Positions 43,293-53,754 of a stretch of DNA of 64,000 nucleotides are shown one piece after another. This stretch comes from Melieria omissa (Eukaryota > Arthropoda > Insecta > Diptera > Ulidiidae), in assembly GCA_963971225.1 (NCBI GenBank), contig OZ020267.1, forward strand, positions 93,981,648 to 94,045,647, in the 5' to 3' direction. The notes beneath the pieces are model-generated. The model ran no database searches. It saw nothing but the letters and a program-made list of their open reading frames with translations, and was not told the DNA's origin. How positions within the stretch are numbered: the stretch's first letter is position 1; each line of letters opens with the position of its first letter. The position numbers were made by a program, and so were the translations under genes.

Positions 43293-45735
43293 GCTGGTGG
43301 TGTTGGGTGGTTGTTTAGGATGAACGGTTTGTTGATAGGCTCGATTCGGGGGGATCGTAAAACAATTGGAACTAAGTGATGCACATGTTACAGTCGGCCT
43401 GGATAGACTTTTTACATTTTTAGTTTACTTTTCAGTTTAAAGTTAGTGTATTTGACAATCACACACATGCACACTCACACGAAAATAGGAAAAACGAGTA
43501 ATTTCCGTTCATATTTTTTTCACATGCAAAACCTGCTCGCATTTAATTCTCGACTTTGTATGAGTATTTTTTCTTCTTTCGTTTGCATACGCAGATTCGA
43601 AATTAATTGAAAATTTATCAAATATCTCGTTTGCCTTCATTACATGTTTGCTGTATTTTTTACCCCACCGCGCTTTCCACCTCCAACTCCGCTAGTCTAC
43701 GTTCATTTTAATTTGAATTCATTCGGCCCTCTCTCCTTACCTACTCCTCTGCTTAGCGGTGGGGCTCTGCTGATAACACGCCAGTTGGTCGTTTGCTGCC
43801 TTCTCTCTCTATGCCCCTCCTTTCGGCGCTGGTTAATTATCGGCGGTTGATTCAGCCACAGTTCCAATGTGCCATACATGTTTCATTTTTCCATTTCAAT
43901 TTAGATTTGCCGTTCACCATTCCCCCATCCACTATTCGTCATTTGGCATTTATCGTTTTTGTCGCAAGTTTTGGCTGCGACAAATGCGAGAATGGAAATT
44001 AATCGCGGCCAATTGTTTTCGCGTTTGATTAGTTAGTTCCAGCTTGCTTCCTGCTGGACAGTCTAATTTTTTTTGATATGTTTGCATTTCGCATTTCTTG
44101 TACTGAGTTTCAACATGTTTTTGGTTTTATTTAGCAAAAATTAAAGCACTTAGTTAACGCTAACCCACCTCTCCAATGTTAGGAGGGAGCTGCGGCCGTG
44201 CCGGCGGTGGAAGGTGAGTGACAGCCGGCGACTGGGGCGCATTTTGTTTGCTGTTTTGCAGTGGGCGATAAGCACCCCACTGACGTGTCTGTAATCTGTT
44301 CCAACTATTGTTTTATTCGTTGCTATTGTGCAGTCCCATCGCCACGTTGTTGTTTTTCTTGTACTGTTGATGTTAGGTTTACTTTAGCATAGTTATTGTC
44401 GCATTTCTAGCAAAAAATATAAGTTAAAATGAATGATATTAACGTAGGCAAAATGCAGTTTCTGATAGCTGCCGTTCATTGTTTTCGACGTATGGAGTGT
44501 TTTTGTTGGTTATGGGGTTTTCTTGACTGTCCCAAAGCTCATATGCGATCGTATTAGTCGGTATTTTGCGGTAATCGTTTGAAATTTTATATCGCTGCCG
44601 TGTTGTCAAAATAGAACGGTGTTGTTTTTTTTTTACTTAATTTTTTACATTTTTATGTTTATTGAATTTGTTGACTAAAAAAGAAACTGTATCAAATTAC
44701 ACATACAGCGGCCTCGTTAATTATTTCCTTTTTAGTGGCATAAATAGTAGATTGTTTTCAACAGTCAATACAAAGCTATAATAAATCGGTAAATTTTGTG
44801 TATAATATAGAATTAATTAATTAATTAATTAATGAAAAGGAAAATATCAGTTCCACAGTTTAATGTACATGTACCAGTACGGGTTATATGTTCTGAAAAT
44901 TCCAAATTCACAAAATTAGTTTGATATACATACAGAAATGGCCTTTCGCCCTTAGTCGATCCACTAAATTACCTAAATACTTAGTATTTTCTGTTAGTGT
45001 ATACGGGTGTATGTGATAGTGTTTACATGATAATTAATCACTGTTGAACAGGGTAAGCTGCCTTCAGACTGAGTCGGTATTACATGGGAATAGAATACAG
45101 AGCAGCTCTACTAACTATAAGTTCATTGTGCTTATTTGGCGACTTGGTGACTTTTCCCTAATGATTTATTAAATCTGTAAATTTCTACACTGTAAATGAC
45201 TGTACATGATTTTGAACCTGAAAGTATCCATTTATGTAGAGTACGGAAAATTAAAATGTATCCTTTCTGTGAGCGAAGTTCAAAATCAGAAGTCAAGCTG
45301 AAAACAGTCTTGCATACGGTGACAGTCTCACAAATCTTGTTTACAGCCTAAACATTACGACGAATTTGCGCTTCTATTGGCTATACAAATGTTCGTTGTT
45401 CGTCACTATTTTGCTGGCTGTTTTGAGCAGGAAGTCGACAGAAAGACAGACAAGCAGTGATATGAGTGTACGAACAAGCAATGTGGTGTGAAGAAAAGCA
45501 CCAAAACAGACTTACAATTGTGCTTGTACACTAATGGTCACATATAATTCATTTGTTTCGAACGCTGGCCGGCAACGACCTGAAATCCAGAAGTACACAT
45601 TTTTGCGTCTTTGATGGAATGACCCTCTTGAGGATTGTAGTGTGCGAAGGTGCATGCCGGAGTTGCAAGTAGAGTAATTGATGCAGAAAATGGCGATTAA
45701 TTCAAAAAGTGAAATATAGATAAAATAATAAATGC
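43293..45735. other. No gene recognised
   Basis: 2.4 kb, C/T-rich at 43650-43950, then mixed. (aatt)n at 44811-44834. Open frames at 43644-44002 lack motifs and start contexts. No repeat ends found. Could be intronic or regulatory DNA of a gene outside the window. Confidence 0.4.
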
Positions 45736-46095
45736 AGGCAGACGCCGTAGCTCAGCTGGCTAGTGCGTTGAACCGCGAGTCAAATGCGACGCTCGAACCC
45801 AGGTTCAAGACTCCGTTGCTGCTAACACCGAAAAAAGAAAAACAAAATTTTTTCTTTCAGCGGCTGTCCTCTCAGCAGGAAATGGCAAACCTCTGAGCGT
45901 AAAATTGCCTATGAAAAAGCTCCCAACTCGCCGTTCGGAATCGGCATAACACTGTAGGTCCCTTCCATCCGTGTAAAAATTCGCACGCACAACACGGATG
46001 GTTGCGGGTAGCTAGGCCTTAGTCGCAGTATCGGGCTGTCGTGCCAGTCCATTATTAATAAAATTATTGAAATGTAGATATCATAATAGCATTTG
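45718..46095 (+). repeat. tRNA-derived SINE, third copy
   Basis: A-box-like cgtagctcagctggctagtg near 45747, B-box aggttcaagactc near 45801, body caggaaatggcaaacctctg and gccgttcggaatcggcataa, tail ccattattaataaaattatt near 46050. An imperfect ~20-bp target duplication is visible (gaaatatagataaaataata before 45735 against gaaatgtagatatcataata after 46070). Confidence 0.9.
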
Positions 46096-46730
46096 GGATC
46101 GAGGAAAAGTAGAAAATATTGGGCATCACTAGGTAAAAAATAAATCGTCTATATTCATTACTCCGCTGTGTTACCTTCAATCTCAGATATTGTTCTTATG
46201 ATCAAACAAAATTGTGTTTGCAGAATATGTGTATTTTTATAGACTTAAAATTGTGCATATTTCAATGAAATAGGTGGACAAATAGTTTCTTTTGGCAGTG
46301 TTATGAAGTAATACTATTAATTGTTATGTGAAGAATATGTATTTGACTATTATATTGGTGTCCTTTTGTGCCTTTTCTGAAATATTTAGGCTTTCGTACT
46401 GCAATGTCTTTGACGAATTGCGTTATTTCGGTGGATAATTATGTCAAGTAAACATTGTTGTTATGTGTTTTTCGTTATTCTATTGAAACTCACTATAAAG
46501 TTTTGGCATATTTGGCAGTTTGCTTCAAAGACAGTTGTAAAAAAATCCCTTAAAATAATATAATTAACGAATATAATTACGAAATTTGAAATGCTTACTC
46601 CATTTATCATACAGTGACATAAAGCCCATGAAGAGTCGCCATTTTCACTCGCTCGGAATTTGAGAAACTATTATGTAGTTTCCCAAAATAAAGTAGGTAT
46701 GCAAAATGAATTTGTGCTGATTATAATAAA
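46096..46730. other. No gene recognised
   Basis: AT-rich spacer without motif-supported frames or repeat ends. Confidence 0.45.
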
Positions 46731-47686
46731 TAACACTGAGCAACAGTACAAATTTTTCCGAGTTCTAGTAAACCTTTTCTAAAGGATTTTTGGACGCTGA
46801 TCACAACTGCGTACTCAGATTTTAGATTGTATGTGTGTGTGTTTTTGCTAAGAGGTGTTTTCCACGTTTTTTCATCTTTGAATTCTTATTGGATCTAAAA
46901 TATGTTGAAAAACAGGATAATTTTTATAAGACACATAATCCAATCCTCAAGCTAAAATTTGGACCATAGTCGATTTAGATTGGTCAAGGGTTAACATGGC
47001 TATGGCCCTTCAAAGTTAAATTTTCGCGAATTTTTCATAAAAATTTATTTCAATTCGAGGTTGCAATTTTCAACTAGGAGTTAGTGTGCAATGTATAGTG
47101 CAAAGTTGTAACTTAAACTTATAGAACAGAATTTTTTTATTGCATGTGACATTTTCGGCCTAAACTCATTAGAGTGTAAATGCGACTTCACCTTCTGAAC
47201 ACGTGTTTGTATTGAAATCTCCTAATGTTCTTTGCATCATTGACGAAAGTAGCTAAGGTATTTTCCCAAGCGTCAATATTTGTCTTTACAAGGGCATTAA
47301 CAAAATTTAAATTGATTCATTACTGTAGGAGCTGTACAAAAAAGAGTTGAACCACACAGTAAAATTGTCAACCACACTCACTAAGCAACCTACTTGCTGT
47401 TTTTCCATATTTCATTGCAACATATTTTTAGGGCACAAAAAAAATCAAAATTCGAAAGCTGAAAATTTTATGAATTGGGGGCATTTCATGAATGTGAGCA
47501 TTTTCATACTGCTGCCTAAAATTGTGCTCCGATATTATAGCTCAAAAGTAAATCCTTGCTTTTGTTGCTGAATTTATGAATTAAGAACTTACATATTTGT
47601 ACACATTTTCTATTACAAACATCGTATTTAAAAAATTTAGTTTTTAATTGAAAGCGCCAACATTCTTCTTTCACTAAATGATAATA

Positions 47687-49198
47687 TACACTGCGTTAAG
47701 AAATGATAGCACCATTGACTTTTTGTATCATAACTTCCATGCTAATGATCGAAGAAAGGAAAAACTTGGTCCAAATATCCATTGCATATATTTAAATAAT
47801 GTCCTGCACCCAAAATTTCGAAATGTTCGATACAAAAGACAAAATATGAATTTAAATAAAAAAGTCACTTTCGCAAGCGTTAAGAAATGATAGCACCACT
47901 TACAATATTTTATTTTTGTACGGCCTTTGACTTTTTTGTCAAACTTCTACTGTCAAAACTAAAGAAGTGAAGAAGAAGTGAACGCAATGGGCAGAAAGGT
48001 GGAACTGGAACAAGAGGAAAAAGCCGTCACAAGCGCTCTTAAAGACGAAGGTCTAACAAACCGCGAAATTGGACGTCGGATTAGCCGTTGTCACACGGTA
48101 GTTGGCAAATTTTTGCGCAATCCTACAGCTTATGCAAATAAGAGAAGCCCAGGTCGTTCATGCGGTCTCTCCGAAGCGGATAGACGTATCATTTGTAGAG
48201 CTGCTTCTAATTCATCAAAGGACACGCGCCATTGATGAAGCGAATTTTCACCACATGTGTCCTATGTTACCTTCTGGAAGAAACTAAAGGATACTAAATT
48301 CCTAGAATATAAAAAAATTACCAAAGCTCCTGCTCTAAAACGTACGCATATCGACAAACGAGCCGATGCGCACCAAACATGGTGCAGTGAGTGGGCATCG
48401 GTAAACATAAGAAACAAAACTAAGCCTAGAAAATCAAATTTAAGCCTGATTTACCCTTCCAGATCATCAGGTCTGACGAAAAAATTCAATCTAGATGCAC
48501 CACATGGATTTCCACATTACTGGCATGATCTGCGCAAGAAACCGAGGCTTTTCTCAAAAAGGATTTTCAGTGGTGGATCAATAATGCTTTGGACAGCATT
48601 TCAGGTCATGGAAAAGCATCTCTGGCATTTACTGATACACGTTTGAACTCTGCGCGGTATCAAGAGCTCCTTCAGGAACATGTTCTTCCATAAATCGACA
48701 AGTTTCCCGCCGTGGATTTACGTTCATGCAGGATAACGCAGCAGTGCACGCATCGATAAGTAGCAAAGAATGGTTACAATCGCGTAATATTCCTATCCTC
48801 GAATGGCCAGCAAGATCGCCGGATCTGAACCCAATAGAGAACCTATGGGGCATCATGGCACGGCAAGTTTACGACGAGTCCATGCCAAAGATAACTAATT
48901 TAACCATTAAGAATAGAGGAACCCCCATTTCATATTAAACACAAAAATAAAGTGCATTGCGAAAAAATAAAAAGAAGTATTGTAAGTGGTGCTATCATTT
49001 CTTAACGCTTGTGAAAGTGACTTTTTTATGTAAATTCATATTTTGTCCTTTGTATCGAACATTTCGGAATTTTGGGTGCAGGACATTATTTAAATATATG
49101 CAATGGATATTTCGACCAAGTTTTTCCATTCTTCGATCATTAGCATGGAAGTTATGATACAAAAAGTCAATGGTGCTATCATTTCTTAACGCACTGTA
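47687..49198 (+). mobile_element. Tc1-like element, full length (1.5 kb)
   Basis: Element 47689-49196 between TA dinucleotides. TIRs of about 225 bp whose outer and inner ends both carry cgttaagaaatgatagcacc: outer near 47693, inner near 47880, mirrored near 49000 and 49190. That is the IR/DR arrangement. It contains a degraded transposase on the plus strand. Confidence 0.92.
47978..48938 (+). pseudogene. Tc1 transposase (Minos-like) with intron, frameshifted
   Basis: The N-terminal helix-turn-helix is at 47978-48235 (EQEEKAVTSALKDEGL, TNREIGRRISRCH, GLSEADRRIICRAA). After a frameshift, HQTWCSEWAS leads into a 62-bp intron (48401-48462, gtaaacat to ttacccttccag) and then IIRSDEK with the first Asp. 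HGFPHYWHDLRKKPR and SGGSIMLWTAF follow, then MQDNAAVHASI (second Asp) at 48726 and EWPARSPDLNPIENLWG (Glu). At least three frame changes. The intron position matches the 60-bp intron I know from Minos. Confidence 0.87.
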
Positions 49199-49739
49199 TA
49201 TTTATTGGAAGCAAAATTCTTTTGTGTATTCGCAATCTTACAAAGTAACTGAAAATTTGACTTTGCAAATGAATAATTCTTGCAAATTTAAACCGATTTT
49301 AATGTTTAAAATTTTAAATACATAGCAAGAGTATCCGGGTACCGGGTAAGCATTTGTCTTCGTTCGGACGTCGTCGTGTTTTTAAATTTTTCATGCATAC
49401 TTTGCCTTACTTACTTTGTAAGCTTAAAATTGAAGTGTTTATAACTTCGCTTACGAATACCTTACTTCTGTAAGGTTCTGTTTTCAGCTTACGAAATAAA
49501 GCATAAATCATGCATTACTTTGGAATCACCTTACCAAATTTCTGACTGGGATGCGTATAATGGTCAAAAAACATGGAAAACGCCCTCCAAAGAAAACCAT
49601 CAATATTTCCTAAGCCGCTCTTACAATCAAAAAACTAAGTGCGCAGTTGTGATCAGCGTCCAAAAATCCTTTAGAAAAGTATGGTTTGATTTCAGAAAAA
49701 AAAATTATGTCGATTTTGTTGCTCTGTGTAATTATTGAC

Positions 49740-49918
49740 AAATTGCCAGGTATTTTTTGTCTGAAATATCTGCACCAATAACCGAAGTCGACATAGCTTC
49801 AATTCAATGCAAGGCACACACCAGAGAGATTTTGGGATGCAAAGCCCCCCAAATATGGGTTTGCTAAAGAAATGTTGGGCTCCAAAATGGTTTCGAATTG
49901 TATTTAGCGGGTTACGTG
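49740..49918. other. Short spacer
   Basis: No gene or repeat recognised between the TIR element and the mariner remnant. Confidence 0.4.
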
Positions 49919-50424
49919 AGCAGTCCGATAAGAACTTAGCCCCACCGCCCGATGGTGCCACTATCATAAGAGAAATTTACTATCGTGTAGTACATCCTCG
50001 TAGACGGCTACTGTCAAAATTTCAGCCATATTGGATTTGAAGTTTTGTTTTGACCGCGTGTGGAAACGAACGTGTCCGCGGATTTTAGAAAAATGGAAAA
50101 ATATCGGTCGGTGATTCGCCAAATTGGTCGCATTCGGTTACGAACAGCTGCCCCATTCACCGTATTCTCCAGATTTGGCCCCGTGTGACTTCTTTTTGTT
50201 TTCAAACTTGAAAAAGTCACTCGCCGGACAGAAATTTGAGTCGAATGAGGAGGTTATCGCCGCCACGGAGGCCTCCAGAAAACGTATTTTTCAGACGGGT
50301 TAAAGAAGTTGGAGCATCGCTGGGTCAAGTGTGTCGAGTTGAAAGGAGACTACGTTGAGAAATAAATCGCCACTTTTCCAAAATTTTCGTTTTTCATTTG
50401 TAGGCTAAGTACTTATCGGACCAC
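49919..50424 (+). mobile_element. Internally deleted mariner (~0.5 kb)
   Basis: Inverted ends cagtccgataagaacttagc near 49920 and, inverted, ggctaagtacttatcggacc ending near 50422. The left part keeps the 5' leader; the right part codes the transposase tail (LPHSPYSPDLAPCDFFLF near 50144-50200 with the third Asp of D,D34D, then KSLAGQKFESNEEV and WVKCVELKGDYVEK before the stop near 50365). The first two catalytic Asp regions are deleted. Confidence 0.82.
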
Positions 50425-51110
50425 CCACGTGTGTACATAACCCCCCGATTTTTAAAGTTTAGTATTTATCTTAATTTTATGTAGAAATATGCCAGATTGT
50501 ACTATGTTACTTATTAGTTTTTCACCGTTATTAAAATAAAATCCCACTGAAGTGGGTATTTGCTTTTTTACTTTTTAGTTATTTGCGGCTAAAATGTGTC
50601 TTGTTGCGTTGTTGGTTTGCTGGCGCCAAAAAATTAAAAAAATTATCAATTTTAATTCTATGGATTCGACGTGCATTTGTTTGTTTTTCTCCGTTTCGTT
50701 AGCATGGCGCGCTGCTGCTGCCCCCTATTCTTGTTATCGTTTGCTCTTCCTTTGGCAGTGTGAATATTGTGGCATCGTTGTTGTCGTGTTTGTGCCCTTA
50801 TTTGCTTTACAATTTGTGGCATTCATTTCGGGTTGTCGCTAATGGCGGCGCTGTAGCCGTAGTCGTGGTATTTATTGGTTTGCTCTTCATTGGAATTCGT
50901 AATTGAATTTGAATTGTAATTGTGGAATTGCTTACTTGCATTTTTCCATGCTTTTTCGCTTTTCCACTTGCAGCCCCTTTGGCGGCAATGGCAGGGTTTA
51001 GTTTATTGGTGATTCTTTTTCTTTCACTTTTTGGCTGCATATTGTTTTCTGTTGTTTTGTTCTGTTTGGTTTTCATGACGATACGAATCGCATTTTTGTT
51101 GAAGTTCAAT
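50425..51110. other. Downstream flank of the small minus-strand frame
   Basis: G/T-rich on the plus strand, that is A/C-rich as read from the minus-strand frame above it, consistent with a 3'UTR. The overlapping minus frame at 50807-51109 is Asn/Lys/Thr-rich and unsupported. Confidence 0.35.
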
Positions 51111-51380
51111 TTAACTTTTGCTGATTGCGTCGATCAGCCGGCAGGCAATTCTCGCTAGGCACTCGTTGGCCGACACGTGTCGGCAGCTGTAGTTGTATCC
51201 TTTGCGCGTAGTTGAGTTCATATCACACACGTCCTCCAGCTTGATAAAAACGAAGGCCCCGTTATATAATCGCGAGAACATCTCACAAATGGCGCTATTA
51301 ATAACGGCCAACAGCCACAGAAATAACAAAAATGTCAAGATTTTGATTTTATAAACAAAGCACACAACCCAGATGAACAT
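51111..51380 (-). CDS. Putative small membrane or secreted protein, 89 aa
   Basis: An ATG in a strong context (ccgccgccATG) begins a frame of 89 codons. Residues 1-31 are strongly hydrophobic (MFIWVVCFVYKIKILTFLLF, then LWLLAVINSA), a signal peptide or anchor. The rest is polar with four cysteines (VCD, SCR, ECL, ACR) and no recognised domain. Codon use is more G/C at third positions in the second half than in the AT-rich surroundings. The upstream 100 bp is locally GC-rich with a CAA run, like a fly 5'UTR. I do not recognise the family. It may be a complete short gene or a first exon. Confidence 0.45.
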   Translation of the reverse strand: MFIWVVCFVYKIKILTFLLFLWLLAVINSAICEMFSRLYNGAFVFIKLEDVCDMNSTTRKGYNYSCRHVSANECLARIACRLIDAISKS

Positions 51381-51616
51381 GGCGGCGGACGTCGCAGACA
51401 GCGCGCGTTGTTGCTGTTGTTTGAAATGTATAAATAAAAAAACTAATTTAAATTGGCACGCACGGCGAGAAGCGACGGCAAAATTGCCGCCGCCGCACTA
51501 TGGCCCAACGGTCGGTAAAACGTTGCAAAAATCAAAAATTTCATGAAAGCGTTCGATAAAATGAATACACGCATCTTATTGAGAATTTTCCAGGGATTAC
51601 GAATATGTAACTTTCA

Positions 51617-52359
51617 TTAAGGGGTTATATATCTTTTGCTGTAGGGAAATACAGAGTTTTAATTTTTTTTTTTAAGCATGTTACCATAGTTTTATTCAAA
51701 TGCAATACAAAGTTTATAAAAGTACATGTCCTTATGTGAATTTGTATAAAATTTCAAGCGAAAATTCGAAAAATTGGGGAAGTTACAGTCCTTGCCGCAG
51801 AACTCCTTTTGTTAGCAGTGGTTGACGGTGAGCATGAAATCGAGGTAACGGCTCAGCTAAAAAAAAAAAAAACAAGACCACGTTAGTACATAGTGTTACC
51901 TTGTTCGTGAACGAAGGATTTTACAAAAAAAAATTTTTTACAGTTACAGTGCTATTTTTCCCAAAAATGTCGATTTTTTAAGGTAAAAAAATTGAGTTTT
52001 TTGCCAAAAAAAAAATAGAAGAATTTGTCGAAAAAAAAATTCCTTCGTTCACGAATTAGCTATTGTATGTACAAACAACCCCTCAAAATTTCAAATTGAT
52101 CGATGTAGTGGTTAGCGGGATATCGTGCTCACCGCGATGGCATTTTTCAAAAAACATCATTTGGAGAAAATCACGTTTAAAGTTTGAGTTGAATACTTGA
52201 GTTCCGGAAACTGCGCGGTTTGAACGGCCGTATCTTAGGCTCTAGTGCCCCGATCTCGATGAAATTTTGCAGAAAAATTGTTAAAAGTATATACTTCAAA
52301 AAGAAGTCATCAAATTTTTTTTCGATTTTTGAGCCACAAAAAGGTATATAACCCCTTAA
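51617..52359. mobile_element. MITE with TTAAGGGG ends
   Basis: ttaaggggttatata-tctttt at 51617 is mirrored by aaaaaggtatataaccccttaa ending 52359 (743 bp). TTAA may be the target duplication or part of the TIR. The interior has long A/T runs and palindromic pieces (attccttcgttcacga against cgtgaacgaaggat near 51907 and 52040). Non-coding. Confidence 0.65.
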
Positions 52360-52839
52360 ATTCAGATTAGTAGTTTGGGAGATAGAGCCGCTCAAAGTTG
52401 ACAATTTTTCCACATCGAGAAAAATGTGTATTTTTTGGTTTTTTTTCCTCTTTAAGATTGATTTGTATGTAAATGAAGCGACCAATCGGTAACTTGATGG
52501 TTTTTTCTAAAAGATACGTTAATTGTTAATATAATAAAAATAAAAAATGTTTATTTTGTTTTAAAAGTTGTTCGATCTACCGATTGCTCGAAAAGGCTAT
52601 ATTTCGACCTTTTTTTCAACTTTGATCGAAAATAAAAAAAAAGACCAAAAATGACCTCCGCGAAATTGAGGGAGGTTATTTGCTATTCAATTATTTACCT
52701 AAATTCCAAAACTCAGCTGCCGCTTTACTTTACAGAGCAATAAAAGTGAAGCAACCTCGGGTCGAAAAACACGCAGGTATACGAAAAATCACGCACATTT
52801 AGTACGGTCAAATACCCATTTAGTGTTGCTGGCATCTAT
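52360..52839. other. No gene recognised
   Basis: AT-rich; no supported frame or repeat end. Confidence 0.45.
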
Positions 52840-53420
52840 CTATATCTATATATGTAATGACGCTCAAACGGACTGGCCGATTTCAATGAAATTTTCTTTA
52901 TTGGATTCGTCTTGAGTCAGTTCAGGTTCGTGCGAAAAGAAAATTCCGGAAAATGTATTGGAAAAGTCGGAAAACCCCTGTAATTTTTGACTGTGAATCC
53001 TGAAAATTGTCAGACGATAACGTTGGAACTATAAGTCACACATCAATTAAATTCACTAGGAACTTACTATTTAGTCGTGTCCTTCGACAGATGGAATGGG
53101 GCGGGTATTGGACGAGGGGGCGTGGCACCACTCTTACAAGCCAAATCTGAATAATGGAATATCTTCGAAATTGTAAGGTGCACAGGATTGAAATTTAGTA
53201 TTGTGTCGTCCCATAGATGAGTCATTCTACTGGTAAGATTTGATGGGCGTTGGACAAGGGGCGTGGCATATTTTTTGTGACCTTAATATTTTGCTGAATT
53301 ATAAGTCGCACAGCAATGAAACTAAGTACGGACCTACCATTTATTCATATCATTCGACAGCGGGAATTGTGCGGGTATTAAACAAGGGGGCGTGGCACCG
53401 CCCATTTAACTTAAATCTGG
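52840..53420 (+). repeat. Dispersed repeat related to 27860-28160, partly duplicated
   Basis: tatctatatctatatatgta then a body with gaatggggcgggtattgg, gagggggcgtggcaccac, cgtcccatagatgagtcatt. The segment ending in gggggcgtggcaccgcccat recurs at about 53115 and 53390 (285 bp apart). The same phrases in the same order lie next to the satellite in element E. Possibly Helitron-like. Confidence 0.6.
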
Positions 53421-53463
53421 TTCAAGCGCAGTCGATTTCTTTACTAAATCTTAGCAGTCTCGA

Positions 53464-53754
53464 TTGCAGCCTCGATTGAGTTTTTTAGAAAAAAAACTTA
53501 CTCCTACGGTGCATAAAATTGAAGCACATGGAAAGGATTTTATAGTATACCAGTGCTTACCAAAAGGGGATTTGTCTGAAGAAGCTCAAGAATGCAAAAA
53601 TAATGACTACAAAAGGTATAGATGTATGAACGCTTGCAAAATATCACGAGCTAGACAAAATGAAGACCTTTTCAAGATGTTAGCAGTCTCTTCTGATCCA
53701 GTTATTTCATCTATGAGATCTGTAAGATCACAAAAAGAACTTACAGATACTTAG
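53464..53754 (+). CDS. Hypothetical 96-aa open frame
   Basis: A charged product with cysteines in KGDLSEEAQECKNNDYKRY and RCMNACKISRARQNEDLFK, followed by a Ser-rich tail. It sits directly after a dispersed repeat and before A/T-rich DNA. It could be an exon or a transposon-derived fragment. No family recognised, no signal peptide. Confidence 0.25.
   Translation: MQPRLSFLEKKLTPTVHKIEAHGKDFIVYQCLPKGDLSEEAQECKNNDYKRYRCMNACKISRARQNEDLFKMLAVSSDPVISSMRSVRSQKELTDT

Larger units (their letters stand above)
46731..49731. mobile_element. TIR element, unclassified, hosting a Tc1
   Basis: Ends cactgagcaacagtac at 46734 and, inverted, gttgctctgtg ending 49728, each next to TAA. The similarity extends inward about 90 bp and includes ggatttttggacgctgatca (46787-46806) and its complement near 49650. 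Without the inner Tc1 it is about 1.5 kb. No transposase recognised. A TAA duplication would fit PIF/Harbinger, but the ends do not clearly do so. Confidence 0.65.
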
